DNA of 64,000 nt from contig NW_006917091.1 in NCBI RefSeq assembly GCF_000516985.1, forward strand, positions 554,285 through 618,284, written 5' to 3'. This stretch comes from Pestalotiopsis fici W106-1 (taxonomy: Eukaryota > Ascomycota > Sordariomycetes > Amphisphaeriales > Sporocadaceae). The notes beneath the pieces are model-generated. The model worked only from the letters and a program-made list of their open reading frames with translations, did no database searches and was not told the DNA's origin. Made by a program: the position numbers and the translations under genes. Positions 23,989 to 35,500 of this stretch are shown here, piece after piece. Position 1 is the stretch's first letter. Every line of letters begins with the position of its first letter.

Positions 23989-24627
23989 CTTGTGCTCGGA
24001 TTGAATCAAGATTGGTCTATCTTGTCTTTTGGGTGGTGATTGATGAATTCTTTGAAGTGGTGCTCCATTCTGTTTCTCAAACTCATGTACATATATATAT
24101 GCCTGTTCTTGGCCGTTGTAATTGAAGTTGTAAATGATCTACGTCTGACATGATGCTGGCCGATGGAAGGATGACTTGACGGCAATTACGTGTCTTACCT
24201 TGCCGCCTCGGCGAGCCTAAACGGGATACCGGTTTAGTGGATCGATCCGGTAATAACAGCACTTAGCTGGCTGCTGCGACCGTCCATGTTACAACAAGCA
24301 CACTTACGTGAGAACACCAGTTTTGATCAATACCACTTTTGCTTCATTCAGGGTCGGACTTGTGAAGATCATACTGTTTTCAACGCGGCGTACATTTCGG
24401 GATAAGCACTGCACTGCACTCTGAGTTGCCGGCGAGATCCTTCAAGACTCACTAGTTGGCATTTCAGGTCTCTGGATTAGCGCAATACCGCTAAAAACCC
24501 TCCTGCTGCGCTGGTGGCTATATACAGCAAGCGGTTACAGCAATCGCATATCAATTCTTGTTCATTACTAGAAGCTGTTTCTATTCTTTCCATCTTTAAA
24601 AATGCATTACTCAAGTAGGTGGCTTCA
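23989..24627. other. Spacer between two minus-strand genes
   Basis: Holds the promoter of the dehydrogenase (TATATATATA-like run at about 24093-24103) and the 3' end of the GH43 gene. No gene is supported. Confidence 0.5.
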
Positions 24628-26247
24628 TCATTTCACCGTAAATTCATCAAACTGCACCCAATCCTTGTCCGATTCGCCATTCTCTCGACTTCCGGATGCA
24701 AAGATACCAAATATAGTTCCCGTCATGTCTCGAGCCGACAAGAGCATTGAGTCCACCTCAGCGGCTATCTGCCACTCCTCCTTGGTGCTGTCCGTCGCAT
24801 CGCACCAAAAGAATGAATACTTTCCAGGCTCACTCTTGATTTTGAACTTGATTGATGTGCTGTTCAATGGCAGCTTGGTCGTCAAGTCCAAACTTCCTGG
24901 CTTTGGATTTAGAAGAGAAGCGCTTTCCAGTGTAATGGTCCGCGTCGTGGGATCCAAGTAGATGGAACGGTAGCGAAGACAATCTTTATAGACGGCTAAT
25001 CCCGCACGCCGCACGTTTGTCTCTTCCGGAGGTGGGACCAGCAGAGTGCAAGTTGCTTCGCTTGTCAGGAATCGCTGCCTCCGACCGACAAATGTTGTCG
25101 TGCCCAAGGGGGTGGAAAGGGTCGTCTCTTGCGCCCGCAGGAAGTGCGTTTGCATCGTATCAGAGGAAGATTGTCTATAGTCTTCAGGGTTTGGTGTGCA
25201 AATGTATACCTCCTCTTTTTGAAAGTCGGGGCTAGAGGCTTGTAATGTATCGCTCTGGTCCTCGGTCTTTGCGCCAGCAATATCCAAGCTCATTTGCGTC
25301 TGGGCAATCGTAGGCCATTCACCACTGAGCCACTCTACGGTCGTGAGAAAAGTTTCGCGTCCTAGCGGATGACGGCCTGGGAGACTGTTGTCGTACTGAA
25401 TCCCCAGGTGCACGCAGAACCAATTGCCTTGAGCATCTTGGAACAAGTCTCCATGGCCAGTCCACCGAACCGCTTCATCTTTTTCAAATGCTGTCAACAA
25501 TGGATTGGAAGGACAGCTCTCATAGGGCCCCCAGATATCTCGAGAACGTGCAATGTTGATCTGGTGGCCTTCAAACGTTGACGCTTCGGCAGTGAGCAGA
25601 TAATACCAGCCATCCTTCTTGTAAATATGCGGACCCTCTGCATCATCTTTCCCGGCAGCACCCTTCCAGAGGAAACGAGTGTCGGACAAGGCTTTGCCCG
25701 TAGCAACATCGATTTCGAATTGGCGAATCGAGCAATCAGGCGCCCAGGGCGGGCCAGTCCTATAAGATCCGTGAAGGTAAGCTTTGCCGGTCTCGGGGTC
25801 AAAAAAGAGACCCGGATCGATGCCGGGAAAGTCAAAGGGTACGAGATCTGACCAGCCGTCGCCAGAAAAGATCTTGTCTTCAGGGCAGCTGATCAAAAAG
25901 TTTTGAAAGTCGTGTTCGCCAGCCTCGTTCTCGTAAGCATTGGTGCACACAATGTAAAATGTCCCGGCATGGAAGCGAATCGTTGGCGCGAACAAGCCGC
26001 CAGTAACCACGAGTGAGTTATCGTTTGGAAGCGGAATATGCTTGACGAATGACTTTGACAGGTCTAGATAAGACGGGTTTGAGATGGCGTGGTTGATGAG
26101 TTGCCAGTTCTGGAGATCCTTGGAGGCGTAGATGGGCAATGCTGGAAAGACATGGAAAGATGAATTGACCAGGAAGAATGTTCCATTTACAAAGACTATG
26201 GAAGGGTCGGGCGCAAAGCCGTGAATAATGGGGTTGGAAATCCTCAT
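24628..26247 (-). CDS. Glycoside hydrolase family 43 (xylosidase/arabinofuranosidase-like)
   Basis: Single exon of 539 residues from MRISNPIIHGFAPDPS. Five-bladed propeller hallmarks of GH43 are present: the catalytic base Asp in APDPS (residue 14), the modulator Asp in FPGIDPGLFF (about 144) and the acid Glu in DAEGPHIYKK (about 202). A C-terminal beta-sandwich domain (about 350-539, GH43_C2-like) follows, as in fungal beta-xylosidase/alpha-L-arabinofuranosidase members. The protein should cleave arabinose or xylose units from hemicellulose. No signal peptide is seen, so it may be intracellular and act on imported oligosaccharides. It is transcribed away from the sugar transporter at 26720. 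The frame stays open 68 codons upstream to an ATG at 26451; I prefer 26247 because the family starts with NP(I/V). Confidence 0.92.
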   Translation of the reverse strand: MRISNPIIHGFAPDPSIVFVNGTFFLVNSSFHVFPALPIYASKDLQNWQLINHAISNPSYLDLSKSFVKHIPLPNDNSLVVTGGLFAPTIRFHAGTFYIVCTNAYENEAGEHDFQNFLISCPEDKIFSGDGWSDLVPFDFPGIDPGLFFDPETGKAYLHGSYRTGPPWAPDCSIRQFEIDVATGKALSDTRFLWKGAAGKDDAEGPHIYKKDGWYYLLTAEASTFEGHQINIARSRDIWGPYESCPSNPLLTAFEKDEAVRWTGHGDLFQDAQGNWFCVHLGIQYDNSLPGRHPLGRETFLTTVEWLSGEWPTIAQTQMSLDIAGAKTEDQSDTLQASSPDFQKEEVYICTPNPEDYRQSSSDTMQTHFLRAQETTLSTPLGTTTFVGRRQRFLTSEATCTLLVPPPEETNVRRAGLAVYKDCLRYRSIYLDPTTRTITLESASLLNPKPGSLDLTTKLPLNSTSIKFKIKSEPGKYSFFWCDATDSTKEEWQIAAEVDSMLLSARDMTGTIFGIFASGSRENGESDKDWVQFDEFTVK

Positions 26248-26460
26248 AGCGATGCGATAGATGTCGCAGCTTTTCCTCGAGTTAATAGGAAGGGCGTATC
26301 CATATTCATAGACACAAGGATAGCACATTGATCTTCTTATCAGATCCGGCGGCTCATTCGGAACTCCCGAATGGTCCTCGGGCGTAATATGATTCCAGGC
26401 AGCCATATCCATGTTCGGTGAGTGGCCTGGGTTAATTAACCCCGAGGACACTTCTGACTT

Positions 26461-26484
26461 CCCCGCACCCCGGATTTACCCCAG
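26461..26484. promoter_or_regulatory. Cluster of three CreA-type (SYGGRG) sites
   Basis: CCCCGC (26461-26466), CCCCGG (26468-26473) and CCCCAG (26479-26484) are reverse complements of GCGGGG, CCGGGG and CTGGGG, all fitting the SYGGRG consensus of the carbon catabolite repressor CreA. They sit in the divergent GH43-transporter promoter. Consensus match is seen; binding is inferred. Confidence 0.42.
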
Positions 26485-26719
26485 ATCACTTGACAGGGAT
26501 TTTAATGCCACTATGCCTTGTAAGTGCCATGGACCTAGGGGGCGTTTCGGTTCATACTATAATAGGATGGTCGAGTCCATTGCAGCTTGTTTCGAAGGGC
26601 GGAATTACCGGGCCACGTCTGGTTCAAGGTATTTATGGATCTTGACCCCCATCAAGTTGTGTATACATGAGCATCCTTGACAGGCAGGCCGCGCGGGACT
26701 ACTCACGCGTAACTTTGCG

Positions 26720-28490
26720 ATGGCTTCAAGATCTCACAAACTTGCCGTTATTGGAGCTGCCCACGCAGACCACGTCGAGGAGTCTTTTGCTCTGGATCCG
26801 GCAATTCAGCGCGCACAAGCTGAAGATGATGCTGATCGCGAACTCGGCATTCCCGCCATCTTGGCCAAGTATTGGCGTCCTTGCTTGATTTGTGCGTCTC
26901 AATTATCGCAGTGCTGTTCTTGCTTCTCAATTCACTGACCAGCTCATCAGGCTCTGTATCATTTACTGCTGGTCTAGTCTTTGGCTACGATGTCACTGTC
27001 AACGGTGCATCCATTTCAATGCCGGCCTTCTTGCTCTACTTTGGCGACATGAATGCCTCTGGGCCCTACCTACCCTCTCTCTGGACATCTCTTTGGACTG
27101 CCATGTCGTCGCTCATGCAGGCTATCGGTGCCATCATTGCCGGTTGGATCTCTGCGCGACTAGGTCGAAAGTGGCCCGCCTGCGCCGGCGCCTGTCTAAC
27201 ACTGGTTGGAACTGCCATTCAGTATATAGCGACAGCACGAGGTACTCTATTGGCCGGAAAGATGGTGTCAGGTCTGGGTATCGGCTGCTTATATTCGATC
27301 GCAACAACATATGCCGGCGAGGTATGTCTACACTTGTCCTAGAGCCTGTCTCCACCCACCGCTAATTAGTTCCCACTACAGGTTGCACCATTGAGACTTC
27401 GAGCACCCATTCAGACATGGCTAGTTGCTTTTGTCATCATGACCCAGGCCGTCTGCTTGGGTGTCATCAGAGCATATGTTCCCGACATTGACGAGTCGGC
27501 GTTCCGTTTCGTGTTTGCCCTCCAATGGGCTGTCGGAGGCATTGCAGTGATTGCCTGGGCATTTGCACCCGAGTAGGTCCGCTCACATTCCCCTCTCTAC
27601 TCCACAAACTTACACGGATCTTGTGCAGGTCACCAGTGTATCTAATCACACGAGGTAAGACGGAGGCGGCTCGAAGTGTGATGCGACGAATCTACGGAAA
27701 CAGCAATGAGACGGACGATCGACTCGCATGCCTGATAAACGACATCGAAATGGAGCAGGCATCTCAAGAAGACAACGGTTCATACGCTGCTTGCTTCTCG
27801 GGCCCGCATCTCAAGAGAACCTTGACCATTGCCCTCCTATTCTCCTTGACCAATGCATCCGGGGCCGCGTTCCTGTCCCAGAACATATACTTTTTGATCA
27901 CGGCAGGTCTTGAAGCGATTCATGCCTTTGACATTGGCATTGGAGGTTTCGGTCTTGCGCTGCTCATTATTGCCGCCAGTGGCATGTATCTGAAGCACTT
28001 TACCCGGCGCAACGTCATTCTGACGGGTCTCGTCATCAACTTTGTCTTCATGGTCATCATTGGCGCCCTGTACTGGGTCCCCGGCGAGGGCGCCCTCTGG
28101 GCCATTGCCGTGCTCATGAATGTGCTCATCTCGCTGACGACGTCGACCCTGCAAGCCGCGGCGTGGCCCGTCGCCGCCGAAATTCCGTCGTACCACTTGC
28201 GCGCAAAGTCAATGTCCCTGGGCATCTTTACCCAGACTCTTACCTCGTGGCTCTTCATCTTCATTACGCCCTACATGTATAATGTGGACACGGGCAACCT
28301 CGGCGCCCGGACTGGCTTCATCTATGCGGGTACGACACTGCTGTTGGGAGCGGGTGCCTTTTGGCTTGTGCCTGATACAACTGGCTTGACGACACCCGAG
28401 GTGGATGCTGCCTACGCCGCACAAATTCCACCACGGAAATTCCAAACATTTGTGGCCAATACCTTTAGGATTGAAGAAGGCAAGGTCTAA
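26720..28490 (+). CDS. MFS sugar transporter
   Basis: Four exons (26720-26891, 26951-27321, 27382-27572, 27629-28490) encode 531 residues. It is a twelve-helix major facilitator of the sugar porter family in the plasma membrane. Landmarks are FGYDVTVNG in helix one, GWISARLGRKWP (the loop 2-3 GRK motif), a helix-five region GIGCLYSIATTYAGEVAPLRLRA resembling the PESPR/PETKG-flanked sugar-porter pattern, and PESPVYL after helix six. The transporter would take up hexoses, pentoses or oligosaccharides by proton symport. It is divergent from the GH43 glycosidase with a roughly 470-bp shared promoter carrying CreA-type sites, which suggests joint induction by hemicellulose sugars and glucose repression. 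The exact substrate cannot be stated. The signature near helix twelve (VPDTTGLTTPEVD) is the family PETKG region in altered form. Confidence 0.92.
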
Positions 28491-29439
28491 TACCGCCAAT
28501 GCCTTTACTTTAGCATATTGAGGAGTTGGCGGTGAAGCGATGGAATTAGTTAATAAAAGTCCTTGTGACAAATCTTTCCATCCAGCCTTTTGTGGAAGCA
28601 AGTAAATATAGTTAAAAATTTACTTATGCAAATAATTTACATTGAATGGCGACACCAGAGAGGCCAATAGTCGGAGAGCCTTTATGTGTATGCAATGTGT
28701 AGAGCTCGTAGGCAAAACATTATGAAGACACCATTACCCTGTTCTGGAAAATGGATCAACTTCCGCGGAGATACAATTCCTGACAAGAGACTGCGGGATT
28801 AACCTGTCTAAGGTTTCTCACAGCACTAGCGTAAATCACCACAAAATCACGACCCGTGCATAGAACTTCAGGGTTGAAAATGCCAGTGTCGGCCATATCC
28901 GACTGCGCTGCCTTGCGGGAACTAGCCTTGTCGAACAGAGAATCGCTGCATCATGTGGTCCAGCCCGCTCGTGCCTTTTCACGAATTGATTCTCTCCATT
29001 CAGTCTCTCCCGGATAGGATAGGCAAACAAGATCCTATAGCCTATTGACTGTTTGTTCCGGATCTTTTAGACCAGCCCTTCGTTAGAACACTGTTTTGTG
29101 TTACGAGGCTGGGTCCTCACGTAATAATATGCCGTGTTTTGGTTGTACTGTCAGCACATACGACTGCTTACGCTGCTGTACCGTGCTTTTTTCCGACGCC
29201 ACTTCATCTCCCAGCCGTGTTGGATCTGAAACTGCGTTATACAACATCATAGTCACGTTCTAATCAATGAGTTTTCAGCGGTATCATAAGCTCACCCACA
29301 AACCACTGGCTATACCAAACGTTGCATATAAGGGGCCACTTGTCCCCATGTTCACTCTTGATTCTAAATTGAAATTAGTATCTACAAACAAACCAAAACC
29401 ACTTCCTAGCTCCAAATTTCATTCAAACAAGAATACATC
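28491..29439. other. Spacer, promoter of the small secreted protein
   Basis: No gene supported; a 64-codon minus frame at 28836-29030 lacks any domain. The last 120 bp form the promoter of the small secreted protein. Confidence 0.5.
29327..29332 (+). promoter_or_regulatory. Possible TATA box
   Basis: TATAAG about 110 bp before the ATG at 29440 is a plausible core promoter for the small secreted protein gene. Confidence 0.4.
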
Positions 29440-29769
29440 ATGAAGTTTTATTCTGCAGCAGTTCTCCTTCTGGCCGGCTCAGTCGCCGCTAGAAACTGCA
29501 AAGAGGGCCTGGACTATTGCGGAAGAACTTTACTTGACATCGGTACACTCATCTTACCTAGAGTTGGTAGCCTATACTAACAGAAATCAGGCAAATACCA
29601 GCCTCAAATCGATCAATCCCTAGCTGATGCTCATCAGGCGGAAGTTGATGGTGGCAAGCACGATCTATTCCACTGTCTTGGCGGATCCAACGGAGTGATT
29701 GCCTTCAAGAAGCATTGCGGTAATGGTTGCACCGATGGTGGAAGTAACAAGAATGATTATTGCAGCTGA
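29440..29769 (+). CDS. Small secreted cysteine-rich protein (effector candidate)
   Basis: Two exons (29440-29542 and 29591-29769, intron 48 nt with a CTAAC branch site) give 93 residues. Residues 1-18 (MKFYSAAVLLLAGSVAAR) are a clear signal peptide. The mature part has six cysteines, arranged as NC, YC, HC, HC, GC, YC, and so likely three disulfides. The pattern CKEGLDYCGRTLLDIG ... FHCLGG ... KKHCGNGCTDGGSNKNDYC matches a family of small secreted proteins found in plant- and insect-associated ascomycetes, usually annotated only as hypothetical. I know of no biochemical function for it. The family and secretion are well supported by sequence; an effector role is inference. It was too short to be found by length filters. 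Confidence 0.8.
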
Positions 29770-30250
29770 GACAGCCGGCGGAAATGGATGCTGAAGTTCG
29801 TCGTGTCGAGGTCTACGGACTCATTTGCAACATGATGGTCATCAAGTACGACGGGGATTTCATTATCAACTACGCTCATTCATATGGAAATTTCCATTTC
29901 ACACTCTTTAGATAAAAATATCAATCACGCTGGTACCTGCTGAAGTGGGAGTTGAATGCAATGGTTGAGCACGGAAATGTAAGATCAATCCTTATTGCTC
30001 CAGAACACAGTAAAAGATTCATACTCATGCACTTACCGCTGATAAAACGCGACTAACCACTTATATTAATCAAAACAGCATGGACCAAGTGGTGGTTATT
30101 TAGTATATTAGTCGATTAACATTAGTTTGTCTATTAAAACCCTGACTCCTATGACCAGTTTCTTGAATGCCATCCGGATCATGTCAAGTACCCAGCGAGT
30201 CGATCAGACATGACAGAGAGCCTTCATATCGATCGATCCCATTTGGCCTT
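29770..30250. other. Intergenic
   Basis: Convergent 3' ends of the small secreted protein and the surface protein. AT-rich, no gene seen. Confidence 0.5.
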
Positions 30251-31546
30251 CTAGTTGACACCGACGACAGCGTAGTTGAGAGTAACAAGGGTCTTGGTGG
30301 TGCTCGAAGCGGCCACACCAAGCTGGCCACCCGTGTACCAGAAATTGTTCGAGTTGCCATCATTGGGGCACGTAAAGCTGCCCGACTGGCCGACCTGGAC
30401 GGCGGAGCCGCCAAACTGGCAAATCATGGCGATGCCTCCCTGCCCAAACGTGTTGGTCGACTCAATGATGTAGGAATCCACGGTGCCCGGCGCGTAGAGG
30501 CCCACCCAGTTGGTGTGGCTCGTCGGCACGAGCGCCTTGTTGCCGTCGAGGTAAAAGGACGTGGCGCTCGACAGGGACGAGGTGAAGCCCAGGTAGCTGT
30601 AGCTGGAGCCCGAGCTGATGAGGTAGAGGTACTGGCCAGACGCGGTGCCGCTGGTTGCCTGCAAGACAATGGTGGGAGTGGGGCTAGGGAGCGTGACGGT
30701 CTCGCTGGCGGTGGCAGTCACGGCGACGGTGGTGGGAACAATGGTGGTGATGACCTCGGTGGTGCTGACTGTGGTGGTGATGGTGTCAACAATGGTCGAG
30801 GTAACCGTCTCCACATTCGTGGCTGTTTCGCTCGAAGTGACGGTAACCGTGGTGGTAGTGACTTCGGCCTCCAGGGTAACCGTCGCGGTGCAAATGACTG
30901 GAGTCGTCGAGGAGACTGACGATGTAGAGGATTCTACAGTGGAAGATGACTCGGAAGAAGAGATGGTGGACGACTCGGAAGAAGTCGAGACGGGCAAAGA
31001 GGCAGACTCAGAGGAAGAAGCAGACACGGAAGCCGATGCCGAAGATGAAGAAGCCGGTGCACTGGATGAAGCAGGGTAGCTTGCCGATGAAGATGCAGGC
31101 TGGCTGTAAGAAGCAGACTGCGCCGGGTATGCCGACGTCTCGACCGTGGGGTGCTTGAGGCCACAGCCGCGCTTCTTCTTGCGCTGATAGACAGTCTGGG
31201 TCTCGGTCACAGTCGCTGCCGTCACCGTCTCCGTGACCGAGGACGTCTCAAACTCGGTGATGGTTGCCGTTTCCGTCACATCCTGAGTAGTGTCCACAGT
31301 CACAATGTCCGTAGTCTGAACAGTCTCGGCCGTGGTCGTGGCGAACTCGGTGTTGGTGGCAGTTACAACATCGGGAGTCACCGTGACGGTGACATAGCTG
31401 TCACAAGTCCCAACGTCAACGGATACAAGTTCCTGACGTCTCTGCTCTGGTGCAACCGCAACTGCAAAGGGGTTGAGGGACGGAATGGCAGAAGCCAAGC
31501 TTCCTGATACCAGGGCGGCCAAAGTAAGAAGATGCATCTTGGACAT
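30251..31546 (-). CDS. Ser/Thr-rich secreted cell-surface protein
   Basis: Single exon, 431 residues from MSKMHLLTLAALVSGSLASA, a good signal peptide. A dibasic QRRQ at about 36 could be a Kex2 cut. Next come Thr/Val repeats (VTETVT, TETATITEFE), a basic RKKKRGCG patch, and a long Ser-rich tract (about 140-210) expected to be heavily O-mannosylated. A second Thr/Val repeat block follows, and then a C-terminal globular domain of about 120 residues with GQYLYLISSGSS, FYLDGNKALVPTS and two cysteines (MICQFGG, SFTCPND). The layout fits a wall-associated protein or adhesin-like protein. No GPI signal is visible at the C-terminus. The frame extends 39 codons upstream to 31663; I prefer 31546 because it begins the signal peptide. 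Confidence 0.85.
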   Translation of the reverse strand: MSKMHLLTLAALVSGSLASAIPSLNPFAVAVAPEQRRQELVSVDVGTCDSYVTVTVTPDVVTATNTEFATTTAETVQTTDIVTVDTTQDVTETATITEFETSSVTETVTAATVTETQTVYQRKKKRGCGLKHPTVETSAYPAQSASYSQPASSSASYPASSSAPASSSSASASVSASSSESASLPVSTSSESSTISSSESSSTVESSTSSVSSTTPVICTATVTLEAEVTTTTVTVTSSETATNVETVTSTIVDTITTTVSTTEVITTIVPTTVAVTATASETVTLPSPTPTIVLQATSGTASGQYLYLISSGSSYSYLGFTSSLSSATSFYLDGNKALVPTSHTNWVGLYAPGTVDSYIIESTNTFGQGGIAMICQFGGSAVQVGQSGSFTCPNDGNSNNFWYTGGQLGVAASSTTKTLVTLNYAVVGVN

Positions 31547-31662
31547 GATGGCAAAGAACGTTTCCTTCAAATGAATGTTTTGGTAAAAAGAGTGTACGAA
31601 GGACTGCCTCCCAAGGAACAAGAAGACGCAATCAAGTGAAAAGTCACGAACCCCAGTCCCCA

Positions 31663-31669
31663 TTATATA
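31663..31669 (-). promoter_or_regulatory. Possible TATA box
   Basis: TATATAA on the minus strand, about 120 bp before the ATG at 31546, is a plausible TATA element for the surface protein gene. Confidence 0.4.
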
Positions 31670-32262
31670 GATCGACTACCCATGCTCTCCTTTTGAAATT
31701 ATCCCAATGACGATGGCTCAGAATGCAGTATGGCGTGGCACCATTAACCCCGGATAGCTGCTGACAATTGTACTAGGCAATCCATGTGGCGCATATACTA
31801 GCATTGTATAGAGGATAGCGGTGTATTCGAGGTTGGCTGAATCGGTAGGATCGGACTATTTAGGCATCTTGGCTAGCCGGAAATGGCCATGCTGAAGGAA
31901 ATGATTTGCAATAAATAGACTAGCCAAGGCCAGCTGAAAAATGTCTCCTATTGAAGCCTCGAGTCCGTGCGTTAACCATAAACCTCATTCAGCTTGCCGT
32001 GGAAAGACTGATTTTACAAACTTCGTTTAATGATTAGATACATTTGACGATTCTTAACATCAATTTTTCGCTGTCCACCAGCCCCGCCGGCTCAGACCGG
32101 TCCTAAAACGTTTCGTGCTGCGCGACTGGGTCTTTATTTTCATGACATCGCGTAGCCATGGTTTTGCCATAGAGGGCAAAGTAACCGCATCTTCCGTCTA
32201 CGTATCTCAGATTGTGGCCCTGCATTTCAACCCGGCTGGGGAGAATGGCGCGCAAGATGGCT

Positions 32263-32287
32263 CTTCTTCTTCTTCTTCTTCTTCTTC
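32263..32287 (+). repeat. (CTT)n microsatellite
   Basis: Twenty-five bases of perfect CTT trinucleotide repeat lie between genes. Confidence 0.9.
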
Positions 32288-32514
32288 ACGAGGCGTAACT
32301 TGCATCTTTCAAGTTTTTACATCGGCATCAGGACCATCAAACCGAATCCGCCGGTCAATGTCCTTCCACCAACTGGCCAAGACTGAATAGTTTTGCGGAA
32401 ACATGCACAAAAGCTACGGCCACAGAGATGTATTGCAAAAGTCGGCAGGGATCCTTGGGTATAATGACTGGGTAACAGCTTGCAGCTGAACCTCGTATTA
32501 GACTATCGTGATGT

Positions 32515-35500
32515 TTACTTCTGCTGCGAGGTGGCGCTGCTCAACACGCTGGACAGGTTTTTGAAGCGCACAGGCTTCGTCATGTACATATCGACACCGC
32601 TGGCAAAAGCCTCCTGCTGCGCGTCCGCAGAGACTAGACCTGTCAGGGCGATGACCTTGGTCGGTGCCAGTTGCTGTGCCGCTTCCAGTGCACGGATGTT
32701 GCGCGTAGACTCGAGGCCATCCATGACCGGCATGGAAATATCCATTAAAATATGGCTAAAGGATTCGGGATTTGCTGAAAATATTTCAAAAGCCTCGAGG
32801 CCGTTTGTAGCCGTCTTGTAGTTGTATTTAAGCTTCTTCATGAACGATACGAGAATCTGTAATGTGTTAATCATCAGCTTTCAGTGTCTGGGACCGTTGC
32901 CTTACTTGTAGATTGATGTTGTTATCGTCCACGAGAAGAATCTGAGGTCGAGTGGGGTCAGGTGTCGCTAAACCATCTTTCACGACGATTGGTTGGCTCA
33001 GAATTTGTCGTAGAGGTAACGTCAATGACACTCCAGTATCGTGGGGCGGTACAACTAGTAGCTCAGCTGCTTGGGAAGTTGGAGGGATAAGATCTGGAAT
33101 CCAGCTGGGGTTGCCCGGGACCTCAACACCAGGTGTGTAATCGGGGGTGATCATGGAATTGTCGCCCATGGGTTGGACTCGAGGTACTTCGACATAGACC
33201 AAATCCGAAGCTTTGGCGTCATTATATCGACCAAGAGCTAATATCATTGCATTGGCCAGCTTCCGAGGCCCAACACTATAGTCATAAATTAGCACCGATC
33301 ATGAAAGAGAAGAGAATGGGCGGGAAGCATACGGTTGAGAGATGAATTCGAAGGCTTCTCCTTTTCTTGTTTGGCGGAATTCCAAAGATAGGCTGTGTGC
33401 TTCTTGTGCGCTCTGACATACTATAACCACGGGCGGCGGCATGAAACCTTTGGCTATCGATTTGTCATGCATGGCAATGTCGGTGCATACAATGATGTCT
33501 GGACGAATATCTTCTGACCCATGCACAACTGGTTCAAGATGGAGCCACTCGCGGCAGACCGTCTCCATGAGGTCATGCTGAATGGGAGGTTTGCCGCTAG
33601 AGATGCAAGCGGCTTCAGCTTCGGTATTTAACCCGCTCAGGGAAACTCGGAGTCCTTTCAGAGCTGTAACATTTTCCGCGAACTGGGAGTCGCGCTTTGA
33701 TAATACGCAAGAGGCTTTGAGTGGCACGCAAACAGTGGCAAGCGTTCCACGTCCCAACTGACTCTCGAGTCGAATAGTTCCACCCAATGCTCGCAAGACT
33801 TCTGAAATGAGACTCAGTCCAAGTCCTGTGCCCTGACTGAGAGGATCCTCCTGGGAGAAAGGTTCAAAGGCATGGTGTTGGAGAAAATCATGGCCTATGC
33901 CTTTTCCTGAATCCAAGACGGTGAGTACGAGCTGGGTTTGGTATTTCCTATGTTTTGTTCGGAACTGTTCTTGCTTCATACTCACCATTATGAACCCGCT
34001 CTTGGTGAATTTCAATGAATTTCCAAGTAGGTTCATGATGATACGTCGAATCGCACCAGCCTCAACCTGACAGTACCATGACGTGTCGTGGTCAATATCA
34101 AGATACACAGAAACACTGGGCTGAGCTACCGTAGCGGGGGCGATATCAAAACCATCAAGTATGTGAGTCTCTGTCGTCCGAGTAAAGGTTGGTCTTTGCG
34201 AGAGCCCATGATTGGGGGCTCCATGCCTTAGTGATAGCACAGCAGAGGTTTGAGAGCTATGAGCCGTAAACATGCTTTCAACCGTCTCCTCTACCAAAGA
34301 GTCCAAGTCCACGGGATGAGAAAGTGCGCCAATTTGAGACTGGAATGAGTGATATTTGTTCAGCCCTGATAGCCTTTCATTTGGCGCTGCTCCATCATGC
34401 TCTTTTGCATACCTGGCGAGTCGGTTAATCTTGGAATGATCCAATAGGTGATCAATCACATCGAGAAGGGTTCGTCCGCATGCATCCATATTTTGCAGCA
34501 AGTCACCCTGAAAGGCGTCGAGCTCCGTGTCCTGAAGAAGCTCAACAGCGGCCACTATTCCATGTAATGGAGATCGAAGCTCATGACTCAGCGATCCGAG
34601 AAGGTCATTCTTGCTCTGCTCAGCACTACTCGCATGCACGCGATCAACCTCTGCCATGATGGTCGAAGCAAATGCACGCAAGTAGCTCGTCTCTCCATCA
34701 GCCTTGAGGCTTCTTGCAGCTGTCGTTGTCCAGACAAATGAACCGGCAAACCATCTCTCTCGACGTGTGTCCCATAGGGGAATCAGAGATACGCTTGTGG
34801 CATGGGGAAATATTGCGGCTATCAATTCAGCCTCCTGTTTCTTGACCTCGACGTCTGATAGTTTGCGGCCGGGCGGTGGGCCAAGTTCAGTTTCTGCGGT
34901 ATCTGGTGGATCAATTTCTTCATCGGACAGGTCTAGGTTTGAGCCATCCACGTCAAAATGAAAGACTCTTCCCAGCGGATAACGTTTCAAAAGTTCCCTT
35001 AGTAACTTTTCTGGGACTCGAATATCCGGCGAGATTATCGGGGCCTTGTCGATACTGGAGGATACGCTCGTGGCATAGCCCAAGGTATTGCAGGTCCTCA
35101 GCCCGGGTTCTTCCACTTTGGTCAGATCACCTCCTGTCGCTGCAAGACTTGGAAGTGAGGTGGGGCTTTGATGCTCATCTGCCTCAATCAGGCCGCCGTA
35201 CGAGCGGACGCTTGCATCGAGAAAAAGAACCCCTTCCACTTCCAATGACTCCCTGATGATGCTGGCGGCTCTACTAAAGACTCTTCTCGTTTCTCTGAAT
35301 TGTGGATCATCTGGGGGTGCCAAAGTACTGATTGTTCGGGCGGAGCTCAAAGTGTCTGACGTGAAAGTGGCCGAGTTTGTATGTCCGCTTTCTGGAGGAC
35401 AAACAGTTTTGACATCACTTGATTCATTGCCCGAGCCAGATGGTGTTTGCAGGGGCACTGGCGAGGGTCTTTGGTGTTGTATAGGTTCGGTGATACGTTC

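Larger units (their letters stand above)
31547..32514. other. Spacer between two minus-strand genes
   Basis: Holds the promoter of the surface protein and the 3' end of the second histidine kinase. The only notable structure is a CTT microsatellite at 32263-32287. Confidence 0.5.

Noticed and set aside
30167..30919. 250-codon plus-strand frame opposite the Ser/Thr-rich surface protein
   Set aside because: It is a shadow produced by biased codon use in the minus-strand gene; its Gly/Arg/Asp-rich composition has no domain or start context.
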